Shown here piece after piece: positions 15,835-24,900 of a DNA stretch of 48,991 bases (within the stretch, counting starts at the first letter, position 1; each line of letters begins with the position of its first letter). The position numbers were made by a program, and so were the translations under genes. The DNA comes from JAUWNP01 sp034430655 (GTDB taxonomy: Bacteria; Chloroflexota; Anaerolineae; B4-G1): positions 1 through 48,991 of the forward strand of contig DAOUEC010000301.1 in the NCBI GenBank assembly GCA_034430655.1. Reading direction: 5' to 3'. A model generated the notes under the pieces. The model did not search any database and was not told the origin of the DNA. It saw only the letters and a program-made list of their open reading frames with translations.

Positions 15835-16955
15835 ATCCTTCCTCCCGCCGGGATTCTGACGGTGACTACAGTGCCCTGGGGTTCGTTGGTCATAATCTCC
15901 AACCCATGCTCCGCGCCATAGGTTTTCCGCAACCGTTCATCTACGTTGCCCAGGCCGAGGCCCTCACCCTCCCCCAACCCTCTCCCTCTCCCACGCTCCC
16001 TCCCCCAATGTTGGGGGAGGGCCGGGGTGGGGGCTGGAGAGGGAGGGGACCAGGGGGTGGGAGAGGGCATCCCCGGCCCCAGATCAGCGATGGCGATCAG
16101 CACCTCATCACCGTGGGGTCGAACGCGGATGGTCAGGTCTACGCTGCCATCGGCTCCCCGGCCATGCCGGATCGCGTTCTCCACCAGTGGTTGGAGGATC
16201 AGACTGGGCACGGGCACGTCCAATACCTCTGGCGCAACTTCGCGGGTGACGCGCAGCCGCTCGCCGAAGCGGGCCCGCTCAATCTCCAGATAACTCTCCA
16301 CGAAGGCCAGTTCCTCCTCCAGCGGCACCAGTCCTCGCTCGCTGCCGGCCAGCACGTAGCGGAACATCTCGGCCAGTCGCTCGACCATCGCCTCGGCCTG
16401 CGCGGAGTCGGTGTGGATCAGTTGGGCAATCGTGTTCAGTGTGTTGAAAAGGAAATGGGGGTTGATCTGCGCTTTGAGCGCCTTTAACTCCGCCTGCGTC
16501 GCTAGCGCCCGCAGTCGCTCTTCCAGCAATTCTCTCTCCTTCAACTCGCGGTAGAAGCGCAAAGCATACATGGCGGAGTGGACGGTCAGGAACCCGATGA
16601 AGATCGTCCACATGGTGAACCAGGCTATGGTAGGCTCGACGACGAAGCCGAAGATGCGGCCGCAGGCAAACAAGGCTAGCAGCGCGCCCAGGATGTGTTC
16701 GAGCAACGAGAAGGCGATCTCCAGGCCCAACTGCCAGTCGCGGGGCAATCTCTCGAGCCGGGGGTGGAGAAATGCCTGGTCCAACGTGTAGAGGACGTAG
16801 ATCGTGCCGCTAATCGCCAGGCCGGTGATGAATGAAACCGGATAGTTCCCGGTTGCGAAACCCACCCCCAGGCTAAAGGCGATAGCAGGCAGAATGATCT
16901 CTGTCAATGTGCGCACGATGATGCGCTTGGGCCCGCTTGCTTTCTGCTTTGTCAT
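15831..16955 (-). CDS. LytS/YehU-type sensor histidine kinase with internal repeat insert
   Basis: Membrane histidine kinase of 374 residues. Four hydrophobic segments lie in 15-130. A coiled linker leads to the His_kinase domain with INPHFLFNTLNT (phospho-acceptor His 167). The ATP-binding domain has LVENAIRHG (N box), DLGPGMP (G1) and GLGLGNVDERL (G2). Between G1 and G2, in the ATP lid, sit about 35 Pro/Arg/Gly-rich residues (297-331) encoded by a G/C-rich repeat. The lid is variable in length, so the kinase may still work, but lid closure could be changed. It heads an operon on the minus strand with a promoter at 17081-17109. Confidence 0.9.
   Translation of the reverse strand: MTKQKASGPKRIIVRTLTEIILPAIAFSLGVGFATGNYPVSFITGLAISGTIYVLYTLDQAFLHPRLERLPRDWQLGLEIAFSLLEHILGALLALFACGRIFGFVVEPTIAWFTMWTIFIGFLTVHSAMYALRFYRELKERELLEERLRALATQAELKALKAQINPHFLFNTLNTIAQLIHTDSAQAEAMVERLAEMFRYVLAGSERGLVPLEEELAFVESYLEIERARFGERLRVTREVAPEVLDVPVPSLILQPLVENAIRHGRGADGSVDLTIRVRPHGDEVLIAIADLGPGMPSPTPWSPPSPAPTPALPQHWGRERGRGRGLGEGEGLGLGNVDERLRKTYGAEHGLEIMTNEPQGTVVTVRIPAGGRM
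15960..16066 (-). repeat. G/C-rich repeat inserted in kinase gene
   Basis: On the plus strand: CCTCCCCCAA-like and CCTCTCCCTCTCCC stretches, a stem CCTCCCCCAATGTTGGGGGAGG, then CCGGGGTGGGGG and GAGAGGGAGGGG, i.e. nested inverted repeats. About 105 bases, a multiple of three, so the kinase frame is kept. Confidence 0.75.
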
Positions 16956-16976
16956 CGGTCGCCTGCTCGTTGGGCG

Positions 16977-17021
16977 AAGGTCTCCCGACCGAGCCCCATC
17001 CGGCGACGGTCAGGAGACCTT
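16977..17021 (+). repeat. Inverted repeat in leader of two-component operon
   Basis: Arms AAGGTCTCCCGACCG (16977-16991) and CGGTCAGGAGACCTT (17007-17021) pair over 15 bases with one mismatch and a 15-base loop. It lies between the predicted promoter (17081-17109, minus) and the kinase start, so it would be a stable leader hairpin. The 16956-17268 gap otherwise holds that promoter and the gene remnant at 17134-17235. Confidence 0.65.
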
Positions 17022-17080
17022 GCCGAACAATGGTATGGCTGCTTTGTCATCGCCTTCTCTTGTGTTGTAGTGCTCACCCT

Positions 17081-17109
17081 ATCTTATGCGCAAGCACACG
17101 CGATGTCAA
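17081..17109 (-). promoter_or_regulatory. Promoter of two-component operon
   Basis: On the minus strand: TTGACA, a 17-base spacer and TAAGAT, about 125 bases upstream of the kinase start. Confidence 0.65.
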
Positions 17110-17133
17110 ATCGGCGGCATTACCCAGCTGCCT

Positions 17134-17235
17134 TCACTGAGCCACGTCACTCTCCACGAGCCGCTTCAGTTGGGCCAGAAAACCCCGAACCGCCCGGGCC
17201 GCTCCCCGCTGCACGAACAGCCGGTCCACGAGCCA
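17134..17235 (-). pseudogene. Possible C-terminal gene remnant
   Basis: Directly downstream of the methyltransferase, in another frame, 33 codons up to TGA 17134 read like the helical end of a protein (WLVDRLFVQRG, then AVRGFLAQLKRLVESDVAQ). A TAG stop closes the frame a few codons further upstream and no start with an RBS is present. The style resembles C-terminal helices of SRPBCC/polyketide-cyclase proteins, but that is a guess. It could be noise. Confidence 0.25.
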
Positions 17236-17268
17236 TCTGCCTTTACTCGACCTTCTTGCCCTTTGTGG

Positions 17269-17919
17269 CTATGCCCTGCTGGCGGCGGCGGTGCAGTCCC
17301 CCATCAGCCCTGCCAGGATACCCCGGCCGCGCTCGTAGTGGGCCAGGCGCAGGCCATGTTCGGCCAGGCAGGCGTGCAGCGCTCTCTCCTCCAGTTGGTC
17401 CAGCCGGGGCAACAGGCATCCTAGCAGACGGCCGGCGCGTGGGGATACAACCAGGTCGGTAAACACGAACCACCCGCCCGGCTTGAGTACGCGGGCTGTC
17501 TCGGCCACCACCTGACGCCAGCCGCCAGGAATGTGGTGCATTACCTGGAAAGAGAAGATGCCATCGAATTGTGCGTCATCGAAGGGCATTGCCCTGGCAT
17601 CCACGACGCGGAACGTGACCCGTTCATCGAGGTCAGCCAGCCGCTCCCGGGTCAGCGCCACCTGTGCCGGGTCGTAGTCACTGGCGACCACCCGTGCGCT
17701 GTACCGTTCCACCAGCAGCCGGGTCACCGCCCCCTGTCCGCAGCCGATCTCCAGGCAGCGTGGCTCCGGTGGCAGCATCACCCGCTCAAGCAGCGAACCG
17801 GCGATGCGGGCGATCCGCTCTGCGTTGGCAGGGGTGTTGACGAATCGCTTCTCCCAACGGGTCAGCCGCATCATCCGCCGCTCGAACCACCCGTCGGAAA
17901 TGTTTGTGTTCATACTCAT
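17269..17919 (-). CDS. Class I SAM-dependent methyltransferase
   Basis: 216 residues with a Rossmann-type methyltransferase core: motif I LEIGCGQGAVTRLL (about 56-69), acidic SDYDPAQV (motif II), FDGIFSFQVMHHI (motif IV) and LKPGGWFVFTDL (motif VI). The small-molecule or lipid substrate is unknown. It follows the ABC-2 permease by 12 bases and is presumably co-transcribed with the exporter, so it may modify or protect against the exported compound. The C-terminus (TAAASRA) looks unlike a usual ending, and a possible gene remnant follows. Confidence 0.85.
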   Translation of the reverse strand: MSMNTNISDGWFERRMMRLTRWEKRFVNTPANAERIARIAGSLLERVMLPPEPRCLEIGCGQGAVTRLLVERYSARVVASDYDPAQVALTRERLADLDERVTFRVVDARAMPFDDAQFDGIFSFQVMHHIPGGWRQVVAETARVLKPGGWFVFTDLVVSPRAGRLLGCLLPRLDQLEERALHACLAEHGLRLAHYERGRGILAGLMGDCTAAASRA

Positions 17920-17931
17920 TCGCCCTCTCCT

Positions 17932-18669
17932 CTATTCCCACCTGAAAGTCTTCACCGTGATGGCAAAGCAGCAGATCAGCCAGCCCAGCAGGACGGACAA
18001 GTCCTTAGCGTAATTGCCCAGGCCTCCTCCTTCGAGCATCGCACACCGTAAGGCATCAACGAAGTAGGTGAGGGGCAGTGCCTTGGCTACGTGCTGCAAC
18101 AACCTGGGCATCACGTCCAGGGGGAAGAATGCCCCGCAGATGAAGAGCATGGGCAGGTAGATGGCGTGCGCCGCAGCCGAAGCGGTGTCGGCGTTGTTGA
18201 TCAGGCTCGCCAGGGCCAACCCCATAGCAGTGAAGGCGAAGACGCCGACGAGCAGCGTTGCCAGGAACCAGGGGACGCTGCCGGCGATCTCGACGCCGAA
18301 GAAGAGAACCCCCACGCTGATCAGCAGCAGAACCTGGAACAGGATGACCGTGCTGGCCGTCAGCACCTTTGCCCCCAGCAAGGCCCACGCTCGAAGAGGT
18401 GTCCCCCTCAGCCGCTTCAGAATGCCGTCATCGCGCTGCCGGACCAGGGAGGTGCTCAGGTTCAGGAAAGCGGCGGCCATCACCGACATCCCGATCACCC
18501 CGGGGAGCAGAAAAGCGACGTAGGAGACGTTCCCAACGCTGGCTTCCTTGTTCAGATAGCCGAAGAGCGACATCATGAGCAAGGGAAAGAGGGCGGTGAA
18601 GAACACCTCCTGCTTGTTCCTTAGGAAGAGTTTCAGTTCGACCTCCAGTTGGCGATACAGCACCTTCAT
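17932..18669 (-). CDS. ABC-2 type transporter permease
   Basis: A 245-residue membrane subunit of an ABC-2 (drug/lipid/polysaccharide-type) exporter. Six hydrophobic segments are visible: one near 22-40, then 54-75, 100-125, 135-160, 165-185 and the last at about 220-240. The ABC-2 signature region is LPLTYFVDALR. It overlaps the ATPase gene by 4 bases. The substrate is not known. Confidence 0.9.
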   Translation of the reverse strand: MKVLYRQLEVELKLFLRNKQEVFFTALFPLLMMSLFGYLNKEASVGNVSYVAFLLPGVIGMSVMAAAFLNLSTSLVRQRDDGILKRLRGTPLRAWALLGAKVLTASTVILFQVLLLISVGVLFFGVEIAGSVPWFLATLLVGVFAFTAMGLALASLINNADTASAAAHAIYLPMLFICGAFFPLDVMPRLLQHVAKALPLTYFVDALRCAMLEGGGLGNYAKDLSVLLGWLICCFAITVKTFRWE

Positions 18670-19583
18670 TCCCGTATCCTCCTTCCGGTCAACTTGATGA
18701 AAACATCCTCAAGGGTTGCCCCCTCGACCCGCAAGTCCCGCAGGGGCAGTCCCTCCCTCTCAGCCAAGGCCATCAATTCCCTGAGCACGGGTTGGGTTTC
18801 CCGGACGTAGAGAACGAACTCTCCCCTGCCTGCTTCGAGCACCTTGTCTACGCCTGGGATTGCCTTCAGTCTGGCCGCATCTATCGGGCCGTCGGCCACG
18901 AACTCGATTCTGTGCTTGGCGTCCAGGTTGGCCATCAACCGCTTGGGCGTATCCAGGGCGATGATCTTGCCGTGGTTAATGATCGCCACCCGGTCGCAGA
19001 GATTCTCCGCCTCCTCGATGTAGTGGGTGGTCAGGAAGATGGTCTTGCCCTTCTCACGAGCGCGGCTGATCCATTCCCAGGCAGCGCGCCGAGACTGGGG
19101 GTCGAGGCCGGCAGTGGGCTCGTCCAGGAAGAGCAACTCTGAGTCGTTGATGAGGGTTAAGATGAAGGCCAGCCGCTGCCTCTGCCCGCCGGAGAGTTCG
19201 CGGACGAAGGCCCGTTTCTTCTCCTGCAAGCCGATCATCTCCAAGAGCGCCCCCGGGTCTACGGGATTGCGGTAGTAACTGGCAAACAGTCGCAGCAGTT
19301 CGCCAACCCTGAGATCCGGATACAGCGACGTCTCCTGGAGCATGATGCCGATGCGCTCCTTCAGTTCGTAGCCGTCCTTGCGGGGGTCGAGGCCCAGCGC
19401 CGTTACATTCCCGCTGTCGGGCGTTTTGTACCCCTCGATGATCTCAATGGTGGTGGTCTTCCCGGCCCCGTTCGGCCCCAGGAAACCGAAGGTCTCGCCC
19501 TCTTGCACCTCGAAACTGATGCCGTCCACGGCTTTCACGTCGCCGTAGTGCTTGCGCAGGTTGTCAACTGTAATCATGCTCAT
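18666..19583 (-). CDS. ABC exporter ATPase (DrrA/CcmA-like)
   Basis: 305 residues. Walker A is GPNGAGKTT (36-44), the signature LSGGQRQR (about 139-146), Walker B LLFLDEPTAGLD (about 158-169) and the H-loop LTTHYIEEAE. A DUF4162-type C-terminal tail (VEGATLEDVFIKLTGR) is typical of drug/antibiotic exporter ATPases. It pairs with the permease downstream. The start is ATG 19583, preceded on the minus strand by CAGGAAGG. The exporter may be controlled by the nearby LytTR regulator, as often seen for such gene pairs, but no binding site was identified. Confidence 0.93.
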   Translation of the reverse strand: MSMITVDNLRKHYGDVKAVDGISFEVQEGETFGFLGPNGAGKTTTIEIIEGYKTPDSGNVTALGLDPRKDGYELKERIGIMLQETSLYPDLRVGELLRLFASYYRNPVDPGALLEMIGLQEKKRAFVRELSGGQRQRLAFILTLINDSELLFLDEPTAGLDPQSRRAAWEWISRAREKGKTIFLTTHYIEEAENLCDRVAIINHGKIIALDTPKRLMANLDAKHRIEFVADGPIDAARLKAIPGVDKVLEAGRGEFVLYVRETQPVLRELMALAEREGLPLRDLRVEGATLEDVFIKLTGRRIRE

Positions 19584-19611
19584 TTATACCTTCCTGTACT
19601 TGCAGAATCGG

Positions 19612-19658
19612 ACGCAGATTGACGCTGATTTCTCGATTTTGTCTGCGTGCATCTGCGT
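19612..19658 (+). repeat. ACGCAGAT-type inverted repeat
   Basis: ACGCAGATTGACGC and, inverted, GCGTGCATCTGCGT, with an AT-rich centre. It lies in the 453-base gap between the divergent ATPase and cinA genes, together with promoters for both sides. The remainder of that gap shows nothing I can name. Confidence 0.55.
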
Positions 19659-19678
19659 TCTGTTTCTACCCCGTCTCT

Positions 19679-19707
19679 ATGATAGCAGGGTGGGGAGCAG
19701 GGGGCAA
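19679..19707 (-). promoter_or_regulatory. Candidate promoter of ABC exporter operon
   Basis: On the minus strand: TTGCCC, a 17-base spacer and TATCAT, about 100 bases before the ATPase start. Moderate match. Confidence 0.4.
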
Positions 19708-19886
19708 TGATTTCGCGGTGAACGGTCAGATTTGGGGGGTGAAAGGTCGAGGAAAGGCTGGACGCGGGGATATTGTACTCCCAAAGCCGACCAGGGGCAG
19801 GCGGGCCGCCTGAAAAGCAGCAAAAGAGGGCCATCACCGGTTATCTTTCTGCGGCCCTGGTTGCGCAAATCATAGCGTGATCTCCC

Positions 19887-19915
19887 TTGTCTAATCGCCT
19901 GATTTGATGTATATT
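19887..19915 (+). promoter_or_regulatory. Candidate promoter of cinA-like gene
   Basis: TTGTCT, a 17-base spacer and TATATT, about 120 bases before the start at 20037. Confidence 0.5.
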
Positions 19916-20036
19916 CCTGGGCGTGGCCAGGGTTGCCCTCATCTAGATTGAGACACGTCTTTAGTTCTAGCCCTTGGGGGCACAGGGCGATGTTCAAGCC
20001 CTGGCGATAAGCCGGGGGCTGTCATATTGGGGGCAG

Positions 20037-20531
20037 ATGGGATCACCAGGTGGGAATGCTCTTGAGGTAGTCGTCGGCCGGCTGTTGACGCAGCGTGGGT
20101 TGACCTTGGCGGTGGCCGAATCGTGCACCGGCGGGCTCATCGGTCATCGTATCACCGACGTCCCCGGCAGTTCGACTTACTACCAAGGATCCATTACGGC
20201 CTATTCCTATGATGTCAAGGAACTGCTTCTCCACGTGCGGCACGACACGCTGTACCACTATGGCGCGGTGAGCGAGCAGACGGCATGGGAGATGGCGCAG
20301 GGTGTGCGGCGTGCCTTCCGCGCCGATGTTGGCCTGGCCGTGACCGGCATTGCTGGGCCGGGTGGTAGCGCGCCGGGGAAGCCCGTGGGCCTGGTGTACA
20401 TCGCGCTGGCTGCGCCAGGTGGTGAGTGGGTGAAGCGGCATGTGTGGAGTGGTGACCGCTGGGAGAACAAAACGCGCTCGGCCGAGGCTGCACTCGACCT
20501 GTTGCGTCTTTATCTGGAGGGCCAGTTGTGA
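20037..20531 (+). CDS. pncC: CinA C-terminal domain protein (nicotinamide-nucleotide amidase)
   Basis: 164 residues matching the stand-alone CinA C-terminal domain, which deamidates nicotinamide mononucleotide to nicotinate mononucleotide for NAD salvage. Hallmarks are LAVAESCTGGLIGHRITDVPGSS (given in parts: AESCTGG with the catalytic Ser, then TDVPGSS), YSYDVK, YGAVSEQTA and AVTGIAGPGG. ATG 20037 follows TGGGGGCAG; an upstream TTG at 19974 would add residues unlike the family and is not chosen. The next small gene overlaps at TGATG. Confidence 0.9.
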   Translation: MGSPGGNALEVVVGRLLTQRGLTLAVAESCTGGLIGHRITDVPGSSTYYQGSITAYSYDVKELLLHVRHDTLYHYGAVSEQTAWEMAQGVRRAFRADVGLAVTGIAGPGGSAPGKPVGLVYIALAAPGGEWVKRHVWSGDRWENKTRSAEAALDLLRLYLEGQL

Positions 20532-20776
20532 TGGCTGTGAGCGAAGCGACTGCCGTCGAAGCATACTTCGGTATAGCAGGTGAGATCGCTCCTCGTCGCT
20601 TCACCTGGCATGGTAGCACGCTGCCGGTGGAAGGGGTGGGCCGCTGTTGGAAGGAGGGGGGCGAGCGTTGCTTTGCTGTCTTGGCGGCGGGCGGACAGCC
20701 CTTTGTGTTGCGGCTGGATGGGGAGACGCTCCGCTGGCGGGTATCCCGCGTCTTGGCGCGTGGGCTGGCCGTGTGA
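20531..20776 (+). CDS. Small hypothetical protein downstream of cinA-like gene
   Basis: 81 residues from ATG 20531, overlapping the cinA stop (GTG 20528 is also possible), so it is probably translationally coupled. It is not recognised. The sequence suggests a compact beta-rich fold (RRFTWHGSTL, CFAVLAAGGQPFVLRLDG, ETLRWRVSRVL) with no membrane segment or metal motif. A protein of this kind could bind RNA or nucleotide, but nothing in the sequence proves it. Confidence 0.6.
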   Translation: MAVSEATAVEAYFGIAGEIAPRRFTWHGSTLPVEGVGRCWKEGGERCFAVLAAGGQPFVLRLDGETLRWRVSRVLARGLAV

Positions 20777-20825
20777 AGCGTAGGTGTCAGTAAGCACCTT
20801 GTTAGAGGCTCTGGGGGATTAGTCC

Positions 20826-21827
20826 GTGGTTGCAGCCATGTTATGTGGGGGGCGTGCTCAAAACGGGGTGCGTCCCTTTGAGCCCTACCGTGACCTGGGG
20901 CCGGTTGCTGGGTTGATTGCCACTGCTTTCGGCGATAGGTTGGACCCCGCCGGTCAGGTAGTGCTGGATAAGATGTGTCGTTGGGCTCGCTGGGGCCCGT
21001 TGCTGGTGTGGTTGTACTGGTCGGGGTGGAGTAGTGCGGCTGTTGTACCGGGCTTTGTGTGGGTCGAGGAAGGGCAGGTGGTGGGCAACGTCTCCCTGCA
21101 GCGCGCTCTAAGGTGGGGGGGTTTTCTTATCGGGAATGTGGCCGTCCACCCCGCTTGGCAGGGGCACGGCATCGCCCGGGCGCTGATGGAGGCGGCGCTG
21201 GAGGAGATTTCTGCACGGAGTGGGCGTTGGGCAGGGCTGGAGGTGCGGGCCGATAACCAGCATGCGCGTCGGCTCTACGAGCGGCTGGGCTTTCGAGAGG
21301 TCGGCAGGACGCTGCATATGCTGCGCCCGGCGGGCCTGGCGTGGGCCGGGAATACGCCGCCGCACCCCTCATTGCGGCGGGGGCATAGCCGAGATAGCGC
21401 GGCGCTGATCGAACTGGTGCATGCTGTCGTTCCTGAACCCCATCTCCCGTTGCTGGAAATGCGAGGGAAGGACTATCAGCCGGGCTGGGAGCGCGCTATT
21501 GATCGCTGGCTAGAGGGACGGCGCGAGGTCTGGTGGGTGGTTGAGGAGGAAGGCGCTGTCCGGGGCGCGGTGCGAGCGCTATGCGAGCGTGGACGCCGCC
21601 CGGACCGGTTGGAAGTACTGGTGGCACCTGCGTATAGCGGTCGTTTTGAAGGCATGTTGGTGCAGCAGGGCATGGCCAGTCTGCGTGGCGTTTCCAAGAA
21701 GATGGTCGAGACTATATTGCCGAGCCCTACGGAGCCTCTAGTTTTGGCGTTGGAGGCAGCCGGGTTCCATAAACTGCGTGTGTTGGTACAGATGCGACTA
21801 GACCGGGTGCGTCGCATTCCAAGGTGA
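20826..21827 (+). CDS. GNAT acetyltransferase, probable tandem GNAT fold
   Basis: 333 residues. The N-terminal half is a GNAT domain with the acetyl-CoA loop VAVHPAWQGHGIARALMEAA (about 112-131) followed by NQHARRLYERLGF. The C-terminal half (about 190-333: WWVVEEEGAVRGAVR, then EVLVAPAYSGRFEG and LALEAAGFHKLRVL) repeats the fold without a good pyrophosphate-binding loop, so it is likely a degenerate second GNAT domain. The acceptor is unknown. GTG 20826 is used; ATG 20838 is an alternative. It lies just upstream of rpoB but is separated by a promoter. Confidence 0.8.
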   Translation: MVAAMLCGGRAQNGVRPFEPYRDLGPVAGLIATAFGDRLDPAGQVVLDKMCRWARWGPLLVWLYWSGWSSAAVVPGFVWVEEGQVVGNVSLQRALRWGGFLIGNVAVHPAWQGHGIARALMEAALEEISARSGRWAGLEVRADNQHARRLYERLGFREVGRTLHMLRPAGLAWAGNTPPHPSLRRGHSRDSAALIELVHAVVPEPHLPLLEMRGKDYQPGWERAIDRWLEGRREVWWVVEEEGAVRGAVRALCERGRRPDRLEVLVAPAYSGRFEGMLVQQGMASLRGVSKKMVETILPSPTEPLVLALEAAGFHKLRVLVQMRLDRVRRIPR

Positions 21828-21898
21828 CAAATCTATCGCCGCTTGTAGTGGATGACACGTTCATCGATTGGCCCTGGAAGCGCCAGTAGGACTTATTT

Positions 21899-21926
21899 TT
21901 GACAAATTAGTTTTCCATGTTATAAT
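21899..21926 (+). promoter_or_regulatory. Promoter of rpoB
   Basis: TTGACA, a 16-base spacer and TATAAT, full consensus, about 64 bases before the rpoB start. Confidence 0.85.
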
Positions 21927-21989
21927 TTAGGTTCGTCGCCTTCACGTCATGACATAAGTGCGGAGGCATGGAAAGGAGAGGGGAATATA

Positions 21990-24900
21990 GTGATGACCTA
22001 TCTGGGAAACAGGTCTTATGCCCATATCACCAGTACGGAGAGACTGCCATGTTTGATCGAGGTCCAGATCAAGTCCTTCCGTTGGTTCCAGGAAGAGGGC
22101 TTGGTTCAGCTGTTTGACGAAATCTCTCCTATCGAAAGTTTCAACGGTAACCTCAAATTGTACTTCCCTGGCTCCAAGGCCAGGGGGGCTCAGTTCGAGG
22201 TTGGTTATTACTTTGGTGAACCCAAGTATTCAAAGGAAGAGTGCCTGGAACGGGATATCACGTATGCGGTCCCACTGCATGTTCAGGTAGTGCTCGACAA
22301 CCGTGAAACGGGTGAGATTGTCGAGTCGGAGATCTTCCTCGGCGATTTCCCTCTGATGACCGAGAATGGCACTTTTATCATCAACGGTACCGAGCGAGTT
22401 GTTGTCAGCCAGTTGATTCGCTCTCCTGGCGTCTACTTCGACGTTGAGGAGGATCGGGTTACCGGCCGGCGGCTCGGTAGAGCCAAACTCATTCCTGATC
22501 GCGGGGCCTGGATGGAGTTCGAGACCCGCAAATCTGACTACCTCACTATCAAGTTCAATCGCAAGCGTACTTTGCCTGTCACCATCCTGTTGCGGGCTCT
22601 AGCGGCGGTGGATGATCGAACGGGGAGCAACATCCTGGGCAGTGGGAGCGATGAGGAGTTGCTGGCGCTTTTCCAGGATGCTGATAGTAATCCTCAGCAT
22701 CAGTACATACCTACGACTATCCGTCAGGAGCCAAATTGGGAACCTAAAGATAGGCGCACGCTGGCTGAAGAAGCGCTGTTGGAGTTCTATCGCCGTATGC
22801 GTCCTGGCGATCCGCCCACGTTGGAGAATGCACGTGAGTATCTGGAGCAGCAGCTCTTCGATCCCCGGCGCTACGACCTGCAGCGGGTGGGCCGTTACAA
22901 ACTGAACCAGCGGCTTGGCCTCGACATAGGCTCTGAACATCGTACCATCACCGGGCGGGACTTGGTAGCCCTGGTAGAGCGCATGATCCGCATTAACAAC
23001 GGCATTGAGGACGCAGATGACATTGACCATTTGGGCAACCGTCGCGTTAAGACGGTCGGTGAACTGATCCAAAACAAGCTGCGGATCGGCCTGCGTCGTA
23101 TGGAACGAGTGGTGGTAGAGCGCATGTCCATCCGTGAATCCGAGTCGCTGACCCCGGTTAACTTAATTAACATTCGTCCGGTCGTAGCGTCTATCCGCGA
23201 GTTCTTTGGCTCCAGCCAGCTTTCGCAGTTTATGGAACAGACCAACCCGTTGGCAGAACTGACCCACAAGCGCACTCTTTCGGCGTTGGGACCGGGTGGG
23301 CTACGGCGCGAGCGGGCCGGTTTCGATGTGCGCGATGTACACTACACCCACTACGGGCGTATCTGCCCCATCGAGACCCCGGAAGGACCCAACATCGGGC
23401 TGATCGGCCGCCTGGCAACCTACGCCCGTGTCAATTCCCTGGGCTTCGTCGAGACGCCTTATCGTAAGATTATTCACGCCGTAGAGCCCACCGCCGAAGC
23501 GCTTACCGGTCAGATGCTGAGGGATGACGTGGTGCACCCTGAGAGCGGCGAGGTGGTAGCCGAGGCAGGAGCGGAGGTGACATCCGGATTGGCTGAGCAG
23601 ATCGCTGCGCTGAGTCTCAGGGATGAAATTCCTATCGTGCCAGTGGTGAGTGGTGAAACTGTGTATCTTTCGGCCGATAAGGAAGACCTCTATACGATTG
23701 CGCAGGCCAATGCTCAATTGGATGAAAAGGGGCATTTTGTGCAGCCGCGCGTCTCAGCCCGCTATGCCGATCAGTTCTTGTCCGCGCCTCCGGAGAAGAT
23801 TGACTACATTGACGTCGCTCCCTGCCAGATTGTGGGTGTTTCGGCATCGTTGATTCCCTTCTTGGAGCACGATGATGCTAACCGTGCACTGATGGGCTCC
23901 AATATGCAGCGTCAAGCGGTGCCGCTTATTCGACCCGAAGCGCCCATAGTAGCCACCGGGATAGAAAGGCGGGCAGCCCTTGACTCAGGACATGTTGTGT
24001 TGGCGGAAGATGATGGAGAGGTCATCAGTGTCACGGGCGGCAAAATCGTGGTTCACTATGCCGATGGATTACGCACCTACCCTCTCCATAAGTACCAGCG
24101 TTCAAATCAGAGTACCTGTATTGATCAACGGCCTGTTGTCTACAAGGGACAGCGGGTGTACAGAGATCAGGTGCTTGCGGACAGTTCCTCGACCGAGGGT
24201 GGCGAATTGGCATTAGGACACAATGTGGTGTGTGCCTTTGTCTCCTGGGAAGGTGGGAACTTCGAGGATGCTATTCTCATCAGCGAACGGCTGGTGCGTG
24301 AGGACAAGTTCACCTCCGTCCACATGGAGAAGCACGAGGTTCAAGCTCGCGACACCAGACTCGGTCCGGAGGAGATCACCCGTGACATCCCCAACGTGGG
24401 CGATGAAGCATTAAAGGACCTGGACGAAGGTGGTGTCATCCGCGTCGGTGCAGAGGTAGGGCCTCTGGACATTCTGGTGGGCAAGATCACGCCCAAAGGC
24501 GAGAAGGACCTGAGCCCTGAGGAGAAGCTGCTGCGCGCCATCTTCGGTGAGAAAGCCCGCGAGGTGAAAGATTCCAGCCTGCGCCTGCCCCACGGAGAGC
24601 GCGGCAAGGCAGTGGATGTCAAGGTCTTTGACCGCGAGAAGCACCGGGACCTCAAGGCTGGTATAGAAACGATGGTGCGCGTCGGCGTGGCTCAGGTGCG
24701 GAAGATCACCGAGGGTGACAAGATGGCAGGTCGGCACGGTAACAAGGGCGTCATCTCCCAGGTTGTGCCTATCGAGGACATGCCTTTCCTGGCTGACGGC
24801 ACCCCGGTTGATTTGATACTGAACCCGCTGGGCGTTCCGGGGCGGATGAACATCGGCCAGATCCTGGAAACACATCTGGGGTGGGCTGCTTCTCGGCTGG

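Noticed and set aside
17070..17462. Plus-strand frame of 130 residues near the methyltransferase
   Set aside because: It overlaps the methyltransferase on the opposite strand and has Pro/Arg/Ala-rich shadow composition.
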